Positions 7,966 to 17,700 of a stretch of DNA of 64,000 nucleotides are shown here, piece by piece. A model generated the notes under the pieces. The model had not been told where the DNA came from. It was given only the letters and a program-made list of their open reading frames with translations, and searched no databases. Made by a program: the position numbers and the translations under genes. Within the stretch, counting starts at the first letter, position 1. Each line of letters opens with the position of its first letter. Origin of the DNA: RECH01 sp964431105 (lineage in GTDB: Bacteria > Cyanobacteriota > Cyanobacteriia > RECH01); the NCBI GenBank assembly GCA_964431105.1, contig CAYSIR010000001.1:7982-71981 (forward strand), written 5' to 3'.

Positions 7966-9492
7966 TTACTGGGGTTCTGCGATCGCACCGTTGCTTGAAT
8001 CAGTAACTAGCTCAACCGGCACATCAACGGCAAACGTAGTTACGCCATCCTCACTCTGAACGTTAATTTCGCCTCCCAGTTGATGCACTAACTTTTTGAC
8101 CAGCGCTAACCCCAGTCCAGTTCCCCCCTGCTTCCACGGATCGGCATAGGGAATTCGATAAAACTTCTCGAAAATATGCGGCAGTTCTTTGGCAGGAATG
8201 ATGGCCTCGTTCTCAACCTCAGTGAATAGGTGGAGTGGAGCGATCGCGCCCTGATTGCCCGCCGGTGAACGGACGCTGGCTCGAAGGGCGATCGCTCCAC
8301 CAGAGGGCGTATATTTGCAGGCATTATTTAACAGTTCAGCCACAATGCGCCGCAATATTGTTCCATCCGACATCACCGTTGGCAGCGGCGAACCAGTGAC
8401 AGATAGCGATTGCTGGCGGTTACTAGCCCGTGAGTAAAACGGTTTAACGACTTCGGCTAACCATTGCTCCAGCCGCAGCGGCTGACGTTCAATCGGATAA
8501 GATGACACTTCAAGCCGCTGGAGGTCTAGTAAATCATCGATGAGTTCCGCTTCGCGAGTCGCCTCCGATTCTAGAATTTCAAAATAGCGACGGCGGCGCT
8601 CTTCGTCCACATTTTGGCGCAACATGTGGACTGCCATCCGTACATTAGAAATTGGAGTCCGTAGTTCATGGGATACGGTACTCAGAAATTCATCCTTGAG
8701 GCGATTTAACCGTTCTAACTCAGCAACTTGTCCTTGTGCGGTTTGATAGAGCCGGGCTTGGCGAATGGCGATCGCACATTGGTTCGCGACCTGCTGCACC
8801 ATCCGAATCTCAAATTCATTGAAAACGTGTTCCTTGTGGTGAATCAGCCACAGATCGCCTAACACTTGCTGCTGCCCCGCAACAGGGGAGTTCGCATCCA
8901 CAAAAATGGGACAGGCTAACAACGCGACATGCCCTCGCTCTGGGTTCGGCATTAGGGAGCAAAACTGGAACGATCGCCCCGCTCTCAACTGATGATAAAT
9001 TTCAGGAAACCGCTCCATCCGCGCCACCTTGCCGCGAGACGTCGGCACCGAGTCAATATATTCGTAGCAGATGGTTGAAGTTCCCTGCTCCCAGTCATAC
9101 AACGATGCATTGCAACCGCCCAGACCTAGCACAACAGTTAACTCCTCGACCGCTGTTTGCAGAATGTGTCCCTCGACGAGGGAATCTCGAACGCGATCGG
9201 TGATGCGCTTCAGCATCGACTCAAAATTGAGGGCCCACTGCACCTCAGCCGTGCGCTGCTGAATTTGCCGCTCTAGGTCTGCATTGAGAGCCTGGGCCTG
9301 CTCGTAAAATGCCTCAAAGTCTTGATGTTGGAGTAAGGTCGATTGGCAACATTGCTCAAGATGACCCAGGGCGATCGCCATTTTTTCCAACTGCTCAGTC
9401 ACTAAGGGAGCGTTCTCTGGCGCAACCTGCATCAGTGCATCAAATGCCTGTTTCGCTACGGTCAGCGCTTGTTGAAGTTGATGTTCGCTCAC
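7966..9492 (-). CDS. GAF-domain sensor histidine kinase
   Basis: A soluble 508-residue kinase. Residues 1-95 are helical (coiled coil near 50-95). A GAF sensor domain spans about 100-250. The dimerisation/phosphoacceptor helix has FLSTVSHELRTP with His at about 275. A HATPase_c domain follows (N box LLNNACKYTPSGG, G box GTGLGLALVKKL). There is no transmembrane segment or response-regulator domain, so it must act on a separate regulator, and none is adjacent. The GAF domain lacks an obvious bilin-binding Cys-His motif; its ligand is unknown. Confidence 0.93.
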   Translation of the reverse strand: MSEHQLQQALTVAKQAFDALMQVAPENAPLVTEQLEKMAIALGHLEQCCQSTLLQHQDFEAFYEQAQALNADLERQIQQRTAEVQWALNFESMLKRITDRVRDSLVEGHILQTAVEELTVVLGLGGCNASLYDWEQGTSTICYEYIDSVPTSRGKVARMERFPEIYHQLRAGRSFQFCSLMPNPERGHVALLACPIFVDANSPVAGQQQVLGDLWLIHHKEHVFNEFEIRMVQQVANQCAIAIRQARLYQTAQGQVAELERLNRLKDEFLSTVSHELRTPISNVRMAVHMLRQNVDEERRRRYFEILESEATREAELIDDLLDLQRLEVSSYPIERQPLRLEQWLAEVVKPFYSRASNRQQSLSVTGSPLPTVMSDGTILRRIVAELLNNACKYTPSGGAIALRASVRSPAGNQGAIAPLHLFTEVENEAIIPAKELPHIFEKFYRIPYADPWKQGGTGLGLALVKKLVHQLGGEINVQSEDGVTTFAVDVPVELVTDSSNGAIAEPQ

Positions 9493-9908
9493 AACGCTGA
9501 CCTCACATCGTCCATCTGACGCCGAGGAAGTCGAAGCGTTCTAAAGTGTCGGATATTCAACACCAAAATCTCCATAGCGCATTTCATCACGCCATGGGTC
9601 TGGCTAACGACTGCTGAATCTGAAAATCGCAGAGTCCGCCTTACAGTGTTCACGCTCGACCAGGCAACCAATAGCATAAGGGATAACAATGGAATAACCA
9701 ACATTGACACCCCCCAACCTGACGGCTATCCATTACGCAAATCTAGCTGAAACCCGCATTCCTCGGTTCAAAAACGAGGACTCTGAGTGACCGCTAGAAG
9801 GGTTGTGAGGCAAAAGGTCTAGCGACTTTTGCGTAATGCATAGAACCTGACAGGGCGGGGATTCTCAGCTCGCTGGGTGCCCATTAACATTACCCTCCTT
9901 GAGCGTCG
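9493..9908. other. Intergenic region carrying one repeat
   Basis: Between two minus-strand genes. Apart from the family A copy at 9726-9843 I see no gene or clear regulatory site. Confidence 0.5.
9726..9843 (-). repeat. Repeat family A, copy 2
   Basis: 118 bp, reverse orientation. Ends CTATCCATTACGCAAA and TTTTGCGTAATGCATAG are inverse complements with one mismatch. An internal hairpin CCTCG/CGAGG surrounds GGTTCAAAAA. It matches copies at 13560 and 24362 nearly base for base. Confidence 0.85.
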
Positions 9909-11069
9909 TTATTGACAGAAGGCGGCAATGCGATCGAGACCGACTTTAATCGTATCCATATCAGTAGCATAGGATAAACGAATGTGGTCATCGGCACCAA
10001 ATGCACCACCCGGAATAGCTGCCACTTGCTTTTGCTCAAGCAACTGATTGCAAAACTCTAGCGACGATCGCCCAGTCTTGCTGATATTGACGAAGAGGTA
10101 GAAAGCACCAGGCGGCGTGATGCACGATAGCCCTGGAATCGAATGCACAGCCTCTAGCATAAACTGCCGTCGCTTGGCAAAGGCGCTCACCATCTCTTGA
10201 ACGCAATCTTGAGGGCCCTCATAGGCCGCGATCGCCCCATACTGAGCAAAGGTACAAACATTAGAGGTACTGTGTCCTTGAATGGTGGCACAGGTTTTAA
10301 TCAATGCCTCTGGCCCAGCCAAGAACCCCACTCGCCATCCAGTCATGGCGTAAGCCTTAGCAAATCCGCTGCTAACAATGGTTCGTTCAAACACTTCAGG
10401 GCCAGCCGCCCCGATGCTGAGATGGGTAGCGCCATCGTACAAAATGCGGCTGTAAATTTCATCCGAAACCACATAGAGGTTATGCTCAACCACAACGGCT
10501 GCGATCGCCCGAATCTCATCAGGTGTGTAAACCATACCGGTCGGATTCGCCGGAGAATTCAGCACCAATAATTTTGTGTTGGGTGTGATGGCAGCGGCGA
10601 GGCGATCGGGCGTAAGTTTTAGATTCGTACTTGCATCTGTAGACACAATCACCGGCGTGCCACCGGCTAGTTTCACCATTTCAGGATAGCTCAACCAAAA
10701 CGGAGCCGGAATAATGACCTCATCTCCCGGTTGAATCATGGCCAGCATTAAATTAAACAGTGAATGCTTGCCGCCGTTGGTAACAATTACGTTATTGGCT
10801 CCGTAGCATAGCCCATCCACGGTTTGAAGCGTATTAGCGATCGCCTCTCTCAGTTTGGGTTCTCCAGCCGCCGGGCCGTAGCGAGTTTTTCCGTCATCCA
10901 ACGCTCGCTTAGCCGCAGCGCAAATGTGGGCAGGGGTATCAAAATCTGGCTCTCCTGCCGTAAAGCTGCACACATCAACCCCGTCTGCTTTCATGGCGTT
11001 GGCGGTTGCCGTGATCGCCAGCGTAACAGATGGAGTGACTTCTCCAACTCGTGCGGCAAATTCCATCAT
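9909..11069 (-). CDS. aspC: Pyridoxal-phosphate aminotransferase (aspartate aminotransferase type)
   Basis: A 386-residue class I/II fold-type I aminotransferase of the AspC/AAT subgroup Ib, which exchanges amino groups between aspartate or a related amino acid and 2-oxoglutarate. Features: NSPANPTGMVY (cofactor ring contact), VVSDEIYSRILYDG (Asp and Tyr binding the pyridine ring) and the Schiff-base lysine in SGFAKAYAMTGWRVG. The Arg that binds the substrate carboxylate lies in HIRLSYA near the end. The ATG at 11069 follows AGGAAG by 5 bases; the GTG at 11075 is too close to that site. Substrate range (aspartate versus prephenate or others) cannot be decided. Confidence 0.93.
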   Translation of the reverse strand: MMEFAARVGEVTPSVTLAITATANAMKADGVDVCSFTAGEPDFDTPAHICAAAKRALDDGKTRYGPAAGEPKLREAIANTLQTVDGLCYGANNVIVTNGGKHSLFNLMLAMIQPGDEVIIPAPFWLSYPEMVKLAGGTPVIVSTDASTNLKLTPDRLAAAITPNTKLLVLNSPANPTGMVYTPDEIRAIAAVVVEHNLYVVSDEIYSRILYDGATHLSIGAAGPEVFERTIVSSGFAKAYAMTGWRVGFLAGPEALIKTCATIQGHSTSNVCTFAQYGAIAAYEGPQDCVQEMVSAFAKRRQFMLEAVHSIPGLSCITPPGAFYLFVNISKTGRSSLEFCNQLLEQKQVAAIPGGAFGADDHIRLSYATDMDTIKVGLDRIAAFCQ

Positions 11070-11478
11070 GCTCACTTCCTAATCTAATCCATCACTCCGA
11101 TTGCAGCAGGCGGACAGGTTTCGCAAAAATACTGCAAGCCTTTGTCGATAATGGGTGCATGTCACCTTTACGCCCTCACCCTAAATCCCTCTCCCAAGAT
11201 TGGGAGAGGGACTTTGAGCGGTTTTTCTCCCCTTCTCCCAATCATCAATATTGGAGAAGCTTGTCCTGAGCTTGTCGAAGGGGGGGGTGGGGATGAGGGC
11301 AATACAGGGATTTGCAAACGTGACATGCTCCCGTCGATAATTCGCTATTTTGGCCCGCCAGGTTCATCCGAAAGTCATCAAATTTTACTGCACAAGCTGA
11401 CCCAGGATTCGATCGCTTCAGGAGATCATCACAATTATGGCAGTCGTCAAACGCGGATGATGCACCTTTTCCTGCCAT
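11070..11478. other. Intergenic region with family C repeat
   Basis: No gene seen. It contains the family C repeat at 11171-11295. The rest is upstream of the aminotransferase gene and may hold its promoter, which I cannot pick out. Confidence 0.45.
11171..11295. repeat. Repeat family C (CTCTCCCAAGATTGGGAGAG type)
   Basis: Contains CCCTCACCCTAAATCCCTCT, a CTCCCAAgaTTGGGAG hairpin, CCCCTTCTCCCAATC and the fragment TTGTCCTGAGCTTGTCGAAG. Related sequence occurs at 63383-63455 and 63825-63922. Such intergenic repeats are common in many bacterial genomes. Confidence 0.75.
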
Positions 11479-11530
11479 AAAAAACCCTCCCCATGGTTGC
11501 ATCCCTTGAACGGTCAAATCATGAGGAGGG
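11479..11530 (-). terminator. Intrinsic terminator of the sigma factor gene
   Basis: On the minus strand an 11-bp stem (CCCTCCTCATG with CATGGGGAGGG, one G-T pair) is followed by TTTTTT. It lies about 50 bases after the stop codon of the sigma factor gene, in the right orientation. Confidence 0.8.
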
Positions 11531-11582
11531 AAATAACTGTTATCTAAACAAACGTGGAGCAACCCATGCCGCCAGCGATCGC

Positions 11583-12581
11583 CTAGCTAGCCAAGTAACC
11601 CCGCATACTGTGGGTGCGTCGCCGCAGATGGTTGAGGGCTTGGCGCTCAAGCTGACGTACCCGCTCCCGGCTGATGCTCATCCGCTGCCCGACTTTTGCT
11701 AGCGACAGTTCGTTGCCATCGCTCAACCCAAACCGTAAACTCAAGACCTCGCGCTGTTGAGGCGTTAGCTCATTCAACAGCCCGGCGATGTCCTGGCGTA
11801 GCAATTCATGGGTGGTGTAGTTTTCGGGTGACGCGCTCTCGTCTTCGAGCAAATCTTGCAGTTCGGTATCTTGGTTGTCACCGATGCGCAAGTCTAACGA
11901 AACCGGCTGGCGGGCGATCGTCAGATACTCACGAACTTGCTCTGGCTCAAGCTCAAGCTCCTTAGCAATATCCGTCGGCGTTGGGCTGTAGCCAAGACGT
12001 TGGGTTAGCTCACGCTGAACTTTCTTAATTTTGTTGAGCTTTTCGGTGATGTGGATGGGTAAGCGAATCGTGCGGGCTTGCTGAGCGATCGCACGGGTAA
12101 TCGCCTGGCGAATCCACCAATAGGCATAGGTTGAAAACTTATACCCCTTCATGGGATCAAACTTTTCAACACCACGCTCTAAGCCCAGCGTTCCTTCTTG
12201 AATCAAGTCTAAGAATTCAAGATTGCGCTTCTGATATTTCTTGGCGATCGCAACCACTAGGCGCAGGTTCGCCTCAATCATCTTTTGCTTCGCCCGATGC
12301 CCCGTATGCATCAGGTCTTTCAACTCATCTTCAGAAATGTCCAAAGCCTCAGCCAGTTCAGCATCCGTTGGCTGACGTTCCAAGGATTCAGATAACGTCT
12401 CTTGCTTACCGAGAGCATTCATCATGCGCTGAACTTGTTTGCCCAGCACAATCTCTTGCTCATGGGTCAACAATGGAACACGACCGATCTCATGTAAATA
12501 GGTTCGCACCATGTCAGCCGTGTACATCGGCGAGTTCGCTTTTGTTTTCGATTGATTAACGTTAATATTTGCAGTTGGCAT
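11583..12581 (-). CDS. Group 2 sigma-70 family RNA polymerase sigma factor
   Basis: A 332-residue sigma factor. Region 1.2 begins MVRTYLHEIGRVPLL; region 2 has NLRLVVAIAKKYQ, LDLIQEGTLGLERGVEKFDP and the -10 recognition helix YKFSTYAYWWIRQAITRAI. Region 3 and region 4 follow, with the -35 helix-turn-helix SLAKVGQRMSISRERVRQLE. It lacks the long region 1.1 of the primary sigma, which marks it as non-essential group 2. The TYLHEIGRVPLLTHEQE start resembles SigB/SigD-type cyanobacterial sigmas, which respond to light and stress; the exact class is uncertain. ATG at 12581 is preferred over an upstream start that adds 21 unlike residues. Confidence 0.93.
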   Translation of the reverse strand: MPTANINVNQSKTKANSPMYTADMVRTYLHEIGRVPLLTHEQEIVLGKQVQRMMNALGKQETLSESLERQPTDAELAEALDISEDELKDLMHTGHRAKQKMIEANLRLVVAIAKKYQKRNLEFLDLIQEGTLGLERGVEKFDPMKGYKFSTYAYWWIRQAITRAIAQQARTIRLPIHITEKLNKIKKVQRELTQRLGYSPTPTDIAKELELEPEQVREYLTIARQPVSLDLRIGDNQDTELQDLLEDESASPENYTTHELLRQDIAGLLNELTPQQREVLSLRFGLSDGNELSLAKVGQRMSISRERVRQLERQALNHLRRRTHSMRGYLAS

Positions 12582-13760
12582 GGGGATCTGTAGGCTCCGT
12601 CGAGATCGATTACGTAAGGCAAGCGCGAAAGCGTTTGGGAACAATAGAGGACAAGGGAAGGGAAACAGCTAGAACTGAAGGACTATAAATTCCTCAGCCA
12701 TAGCTAGGTAGGAATTGGATTCAAGACTAAAGGCGGCCATAGAGCCACTTTGGAATGGGTGAATGCTGAGAGTGCGGCGAATGAGGAATACTAATGAGAA
12801 ATACTAATGTCGTCAGATCAGGCGTGCAAGTCAAAATCAGTGAATCATGCAGGGATAATCTGAAAATGGTGGCAGGTGAACCAATGTTGACTATGCTTTC
12901 CTGGCAAACGTTCCAGCGCTTTTGGGCAAACTCTGCTACTTGAATAGAGGGCGCAATGCTTAGCAACTGTAAGCCATTGAAGTCGGAGAGGTCAGACGAT
13001 CGCGCTGGGCAACGATCAGCAGCCAGCAAATGCAGCGAGATAGAAAAAACACAGGTTTAGGTGATGATGCGATCGCACAACCTGCAATTGTGGCAACACA
13101 AACCCGAACAGAAGGGTCATTGCTAAACGGATTCATTACGAGTTTGCCTTACACTAATCGTAATACAAGTTTAAGTTGACGTAAAGGATGACTGGATCAT
13201 CCAAATGGGTGAACTTCAGGTAGATTGCAGTCTTTCAAAGAAATCGTTCTGAAAAGCGAGCAACAGGGATCAGTCATAATCAAGGGTTGCGATCGCGCTG
13301 GGGCTGTTTCAATCTAATTTCCGATTTAGCGATCGATGGTGTCACCTGTGTCTATCAAATCGATGGTTTTTACACAACCGTCAACCATTCCATCATGCCG
13401 GACATGGGGTTGATCAAGAGTACGGGCATCCTACAGCAATAACCGTACCGTAGAGTGTTTAAGCAAACAATTTGCACCATCAGCAGCCATTCCGGCACAT
13501 TGGTATAGCCATAACCAAACAATTGGTGCGGTTCCAATGCAACCCAACCCATGGAGAGCCTATGCATTACGCAAAAGTTGCCAGACTTTTTGCCTCACAA
13601 CCCTTCTAGCGGTCACTCAGAGTCCTCGTTTTTGAACCGAGAACTGCGGGTTTCAGCGAGATTTGCGAATGGATAGGAGAGCAGGTGGGCGGGCTGGGGA
13701 TCGGGCGGGGCAGATAGGCATCTAGCTTAATTCAAGGGAGTGGGCGATCGCATAAATTTG
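12582..13760. other. 1.2-kb region without a convincing gene
   Basis: A minus-strand reading frame at 12727-13029 has no recognisable motif and an odd Ser/Pro/His-rich end, so I do not call it. The region contains repeat A copy 3 and scattered HIP1 sites. The promoter of the sigma factor gene should lie at its left end. Confidence 0.5.
13560..13676 (+). repeat. Repeat family A, copy 3
   Basis: 117 bp, forward orientation. Left end CTATGCATTACGCAAAAG; right end has TTGCGAATGGATAG, with one T missing from the usual TTTGCGTAATGGATAG form. The internal CCTCG..CGAG hairpin is partly kept. Confidence 0.85.
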
Positions 13761-15428
13761 CTAAAAACCAAGGTCTGCTTTTGCGGCTTCTGCCATCGCC
13801 AGCACCCGATCCGTCGGTTCTGTTTGCCAATCTAGATGACCAATATCGGCGTAAAACGTCTCATCATAGGGGCGGGTACGCACAACAACCGGCATGGGAA
13901 CAGCGTGACCAAGAATAAGGGCTTGCTGTTTTGAATCTAGTTTTGCCAATACCGATCGCAAATTCTGTCCACCAGACACCCCCGTAAAAATTGCATCAAT
14001 ATCTTTCTCATCATTCAGCAAGGCAGTAATGCGCGTTCCGACCTGAGACATCACCTCGTTATCGATGCCAGACGGTCGCTGATCCACCACCAGCAACGTG
14101 ACAAAATACTTCCGCATCTCGCGGGCAATTGTGCCGAAAATGGTTTGGCGAACGGTGGCTGAATCTAAAAACCGATGGGCTTCCTCAATGGTAATGACTA
14201 ACTGATGGGGGCGATCGCTCGGATTTTTGGTCTGCAAAAACGTTTCCGCCTTGCGGACGTAGTGGGCATGAATCCGTCGAGCAATGACATTTGTTGCCAA
14301 CATATAAGACAGCATATTGGACTGGGAGCCGAACTCCACCACAACGTGCTTTCCAGACTCCAACGACTTCAGAATTTGATCCACGTAGTTGTGAGGGCAG
14401 GTATGCCGCAGGTACTTTAGATCATCCAACCGCGTCAACTTGCGCTGTAGCGCCATGATGGAAGACTTGCTGCCCATCTTCACTTCGCAAAATTCTTGAA
14501 TCTCTTCGTTGTTCATTGACAGCAGGCGCGTCATCCAGGATTTACCAAACTCATTCCGCAGAATAATGGCGTTTTCAAGACTGGCTTCCGACAAATTCAA
14601 TTCTTGCCGCACTAGCATCAAGTCTTCTACATCAATTTGGTCGTAGCTGATATAAAGATCCTGAGCATCTCGTACGCCACGGCGTTTTGTGGAAGATGGG
14701 TCTAGAGTATAAATTTGCACCTCATTGGGAAACAACTGCCGCAGCCCTTTGACGGTGCTGAATTGCTTGCCTTCTTTGGCAGCTTCCCAGCCATATTCGG
14801 AATGCATGTCAAAAATAAGGTTGACAGCGGCCCGTTTGCGAATGATCCCCGACAGCAGCAGGCGCGTCAGAAACGATTTGCCGGTTCCCGATTTCCCAAA
14901 TACGCCATTGCTGCGTTCTACAAAGCGATCGAGATCGATACAGATAGGGACGTCCATATCAATGGGTTGACCGATCGCAAAATTGCGGCGCTGGGTATCA
15001 TCTTCCCAGCCAAATACAGCCCGAAAATCTCGCTCTAGGGCATCGTACACTTGGCTAAAATGTCCGGGAATGGTCTTCACGGGCAGCAGTTCTAAGGATG
15101 AATCCTCAGATTCCCCGGCGGACGCCAGCGATCGCGGCGTAAACATCAGCATCGGCGTCAGGCTGATGGTTCCGTAGGTTCCAGTTCCGGCCAATACATC
15201 TTGCAGATAGGTATTGCCAGGGTCGGGGGGATTCGCCAGAATGCGGGCATTGGCGGCACAAAGGGTTACATCTGTCAGCATACAAAAGAAGCGCGATCGC
15301 ACTCCCTGGATCACCAGAAACTTACCGACCCGCATATCTTCTACTAGCACGCCAGGATGCAGCCGCACCTCTAGACCTTGGCTGAGCGATCCTTGGATGA
15401 CCGAACCGAGAGGAATGTCTGGAGGCAT
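13761..15428 (-). CDS. HerA-like ATP-binding protein (DUF87)
   Basis: A 555-residue protein with an N-terminal HAS-type beta barrel (about 1-95) and a FtsK/HerA-class ATPase core. Walker A is GKSGTGKS (178-185) and the Walker B segment is VITIEEAHRFL, with the extra glutamate typical of HerA. Late residues SGIDNEVMSQVGTRITALL hold the sensor and arginine-finger area. HerA proteins form hexamers and, with the nuclease NurA, process DNA ends; related proteins act in phage defence. No nurA, SIR2 or other effector gene is adjacent, so the partner is unknown. It is followed downstream by mraY in the same direction after 15.4 kb, but with a 216-base gap on the 5' side. Confidence 0.85.
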   Translation of the reverse strand: MPPDIPLGSVIQGSLSQGLEVRLHPGVLVEDMRVGKFLVIQGVRSRFFCMLTDVTLCAANARILANPPDPGNTYLQDVLAGTGTYGTISLTPMLMFTPRSLASAGESEDSSLELLPVKTIPGHFSQVYDALERDFRAVFGWEDDTQRRNFAIGQPIDMDVPICIDLDRFVERSNGVFGKSGTGKSFLTRLLLSGIIRKRAAVNLIFDMHSEYGWEAAKEGKQFSTVKGLRQLFPNEVQIYTLDPSSTKRRGVRDAQDLYISYDQIDVEDLMLVRQELNLSEASLENAIILRNEFGKSWMTRLLSMNNEEIQEFCEVKMGSKSSIMALQRKLTRLDDLKYLRHTCPHNYVDQILKSLESGKHVVVEFGSQSNMLSYMLATNVIARRIHAHYVRKAETFLQTKNPSDRPHQLVITIEEAHRFLDSATVRQTIFGTIAREMRKYFVTLLVVDQRPSGIDNEVMSQVGTRITALLNDEKDIDAIFTGVSGGQNLRSVLAKLDSKQQALILGHAVPMPVVVRTRPYDETFYADIGHLDWQTEPTDRVLAMAEAAKADLGF

Positions 15429-15644
15429 GAATCCAATGACTGTTCACCATTCACAGTGAGGCGATCGCGCCTGCTGACGGGCTATTGCACAGCACGCGCT
15501 CACCAATGCCAAGCGAATACACTTGTTCTGCCATTAGAACACACGTTCTGATCATTTGGCAAGGGTGCTAGCGTTTGCGACCTCGTGAGGGCTGGTCAAG
15601 AGGGTTGGTCAACCTGATTGACCGAGTGGGTCTGATTTGACCTA

Positions 15645-16760
15645 CTACAGCCAGTGGGCGGCTTGCATCCCTAAGCAGGCGATCGCCAGCAGTAGGCCGA
15701 CCAGGTAAAAACGACCCACAACCTGGGTTTCCGTCCAGCCTGACAATTCAAAATGGTGATGTAGTGGAGCCATCTTAAACAAGCGCTTGCCAACTCCTTG
15801 CTCATTTTTGGTGGCTTTGAAATAACCGACCTGTAAAATCACCGACAGTGTTTCTACAAAAAAGATGCCGCCAATGATCAACAGGCTAAACAAGTTTTGG
15901 CTAAGGAGAGCTACAGCGGCTAGCGCACCGCCCAGGGCTAATGACCCTGTATCTCCCATGAAGACGCGCGCCGGGTTGCGATTGTGAACCAGAAAACCTA
16001 AGCATCCTCCAGCCATACAGGCGCAAAAAATCAGTATCCCTATTGAGGTAGGGGTTGCCAAGATGCCCAGCGCCACAAATGCGATCGCACTTGTCCCAGC
16101 CGCCAACCCATCAACGCCATCGGTCAAGTTAGTCGCATTGCTTTCAGCTACTAGCACAAACCAGGCCAACGGCCAAAACAACACACCCAGGGGCAGCAGC
16201 CAGCCGAACGGCAACGCCAACTGAGTGACATCAACCAGTTGATGCGTGTAAAGCCAGGCACAGAACAGCCCCCCAACACTGACTTGAAGCGCGAGTTTGG
16301 CTTGGGGTGAAATGCCTTTATTGGACTTACGGCGGAGAATTTGCCAGTCGTCCAGCCAGCCGATCGCTCCGTAGGCTAGCGTCAGAGCAGCAGCGGCGAT
16401 CACCTCTTGCGCAAACCCTGACCAAAGGATCGCTAAAATGGCAGCGGTGGGAATAAAGAAGATGCCGCCCATGGTGGGAGTGCCCGTTTTGCGGAGGTGG
16501 GCTTGGGGGCCATCGTCCCGAATCACCTGCCCGGCTTTCAGCGATCGCAGAATGGGCACAACCCAATAGCCCAGCACTGCCGCGATCGCTCCCCCACTCA
16601 GCAGCGGCATTGTTAGCGATAAAAGTTTTAATAGGCGGCCGTGCCATACATCAATCGCGACGGCGGTAAAACCAATCAAAACAATGAGGGCGATCATTAA
16701 TATGGTTCCAGATGGATTCAGCGATCGCGGCTCAGATCGACGTTCAAGTTTTGCATCCAC
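15645..16760 (-). CDS. mraY: Phospho-N-acetylmuramoyl-pentapeptide transferase
   Basis: MraY transfers phospho-MurNAc-pentapeptide from UDP to undecaprenyl phosphate, making lipid I at the inner face of the plasma membrane. The 371-residue polytopic protein has GTPTMGGIFFIP, WLDDWQ (the DD pair), NATNLTDGVDGLAAG and the family signature FMGDTGSLALGGA, plus KMAPLHHHFELSGW near the end. Several membrane helices are clear. It stands alone, not in a mur cluster, as is usual in cyanobacteria. Confidence 0.97.
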   Translation of the reverse strand: MDAKLERRSEPRSLNPSGTILMIALIVLIGFTAVAIDVWHGRLLKLLSLTMPLLSGGAIAAVLGYWVVPILRSLKAGQVIRDDGPQAHLRKTGTPTMGGIFFIPTAAILAILWSGFAQEVIAAAALTLAYGAIGWLDDWQILRRKSNKGISPQAKLALQVSVGGLFCAWLYTHQLVDVTQLALPFGWLLPLGVLFWPLAWFVLVAESNATNLTDGVDGLAAGTSAIAFVALGILATPTSIGILIFCACMAGGCLGFLVHNRNPARVFMGDTGSLALGGALAAVALLSQNLFSLLIIGGIFFVETLSVILQVGYFKATKNEQGVGKRLFKMAPLHHHFELSGWTETQVVGRFYLVGLLLAIACLGMQAAHWL

Positions 16761-17115
16761 AACTAAACTTTATTCTCCTCACACCAGCAAGAGCAATGGT
16801 TCAGCCCCTGCAATGACACCGTTGCGAATAGTCTACGTTGCTATGTCACAAAGTGCATCCAATTCAGCGATAACAATTCCCAATCAATTCCAGATGCAGC
16901 AAGCGATCGAATAAGACGCTCTTGCTTGCGCTGTGGCAGCAGACCATTCAACAAGACCATTCAACCCTAGTTGACCGGCAAAACTGGCTAACCCTAGCCC
17001 TAAAAGGTCAGGGAACCTGTCCCTACCTTGTCTAAACTCCTGTGCGTGGTTTTTGCACCCAGTGCAGAATTGTTTGTCCGCCATTCAACGACGGATGCAT
17101 CTAGGTAGCCCTGGG

Positions 17116-17361
17116 TCAACCCTGCCCCGCGATCGCCTTGTCGCGAGTTATCCTACCTTCCGCAGGCGGCGGACTGAGATCCGTGAAAAATTCTCCCACC
17201 AATTCCCATCGCGGCGATTTCTCGGTAGTCATGACCCGAACACCACTACCCAATACCACTCCCCATCGCGATTGCTCTGTCCTAGGGAATTGGCGGCTGT
17301 CGCTAAAGCTTTCTAAATTTAAGACGATCAGCCGGTGGCAATCTCGACAATCGCCAAGCAT
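17116..17361 (-). CDS. Possible small protein, unknown
   Basis: 81 residues from the ATG at 17361 (a TTG at 17370 is also possible). It contains CRDCHRLIVLNLESFS and SPRWELVGEFFTDLSPPP. Codon choice looks plausible for this genome and HIP1 sequences occur in it, but I know no family. There is no signal peptide or membrane helix. An overlapping frame on the other strand is of similar length, so either could be chance. Confidence 0.3.
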   Translation of the reverse strand: MLGDCRDCHRLIVLNLESFSDSRQFPRTEQSRWGVVLGSGVRVMTTEKSPRWELVGEFFTDLSPPPAEGRITRDKAIAGQG

Positions 17362-17609
17362 TGTTGTCAAGCATAGATTAGGGAACTTGGGAGAACTTAG
17401 AGGGAGCTTGGGGATTCTCGTTGGCCCGCCATTTCATAAATAATTTCTATAACTCAATGGCACAAGCAACAGGTTTTCCTATGTCGCGATCGCTCGTTAA
17501 GCGTTTGGTGCATCTGTGTCGCCAGGATGTGATCCGCTTCCCATTGCTCACAACCAATTACTGAGCAAACTACTGAATATTTTGTTTACATTCTGCAACA
17601 GTCACCTCC

Positions 17610-17700
17610 TACAATAGAAAAGGTTTGGGGCGAGTGTCTGGACATGTAGCGCATGGATCGGTACAGGTTACATGAGGAAATGTCCTCATACCTTTATTTT
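17610..17700 (+). ncRNA. Candidate small RNA
   Basis: TTTACA (17585-17590) and TACAAT (17610-17615), 19 bases apart, form a possible promoter. About 50 bases on, a hairpin ATGAGGA/TCCTCAT extended by AGGT/ACCT (17665-17694) is followed by TTTATTTT, a weak terminator. No reading frame fits between. The spacer is longer than ideal. Confidence 0.28.

Noticed and set aside
11163..11300. Possible CRISPR-like array from repeated CTCCC tracts
   Set aside because: There is no regular repeat-spacer pattern; it is a dispersed intergenic repeat that recurs near 63.4 and 63.8 kb.
12727..13029. A 100-codon minus-strand frame
   Set aside because: Composition is unlike neighbouring genes and the end is a run of Ser/His/Pro with no family resemblance.
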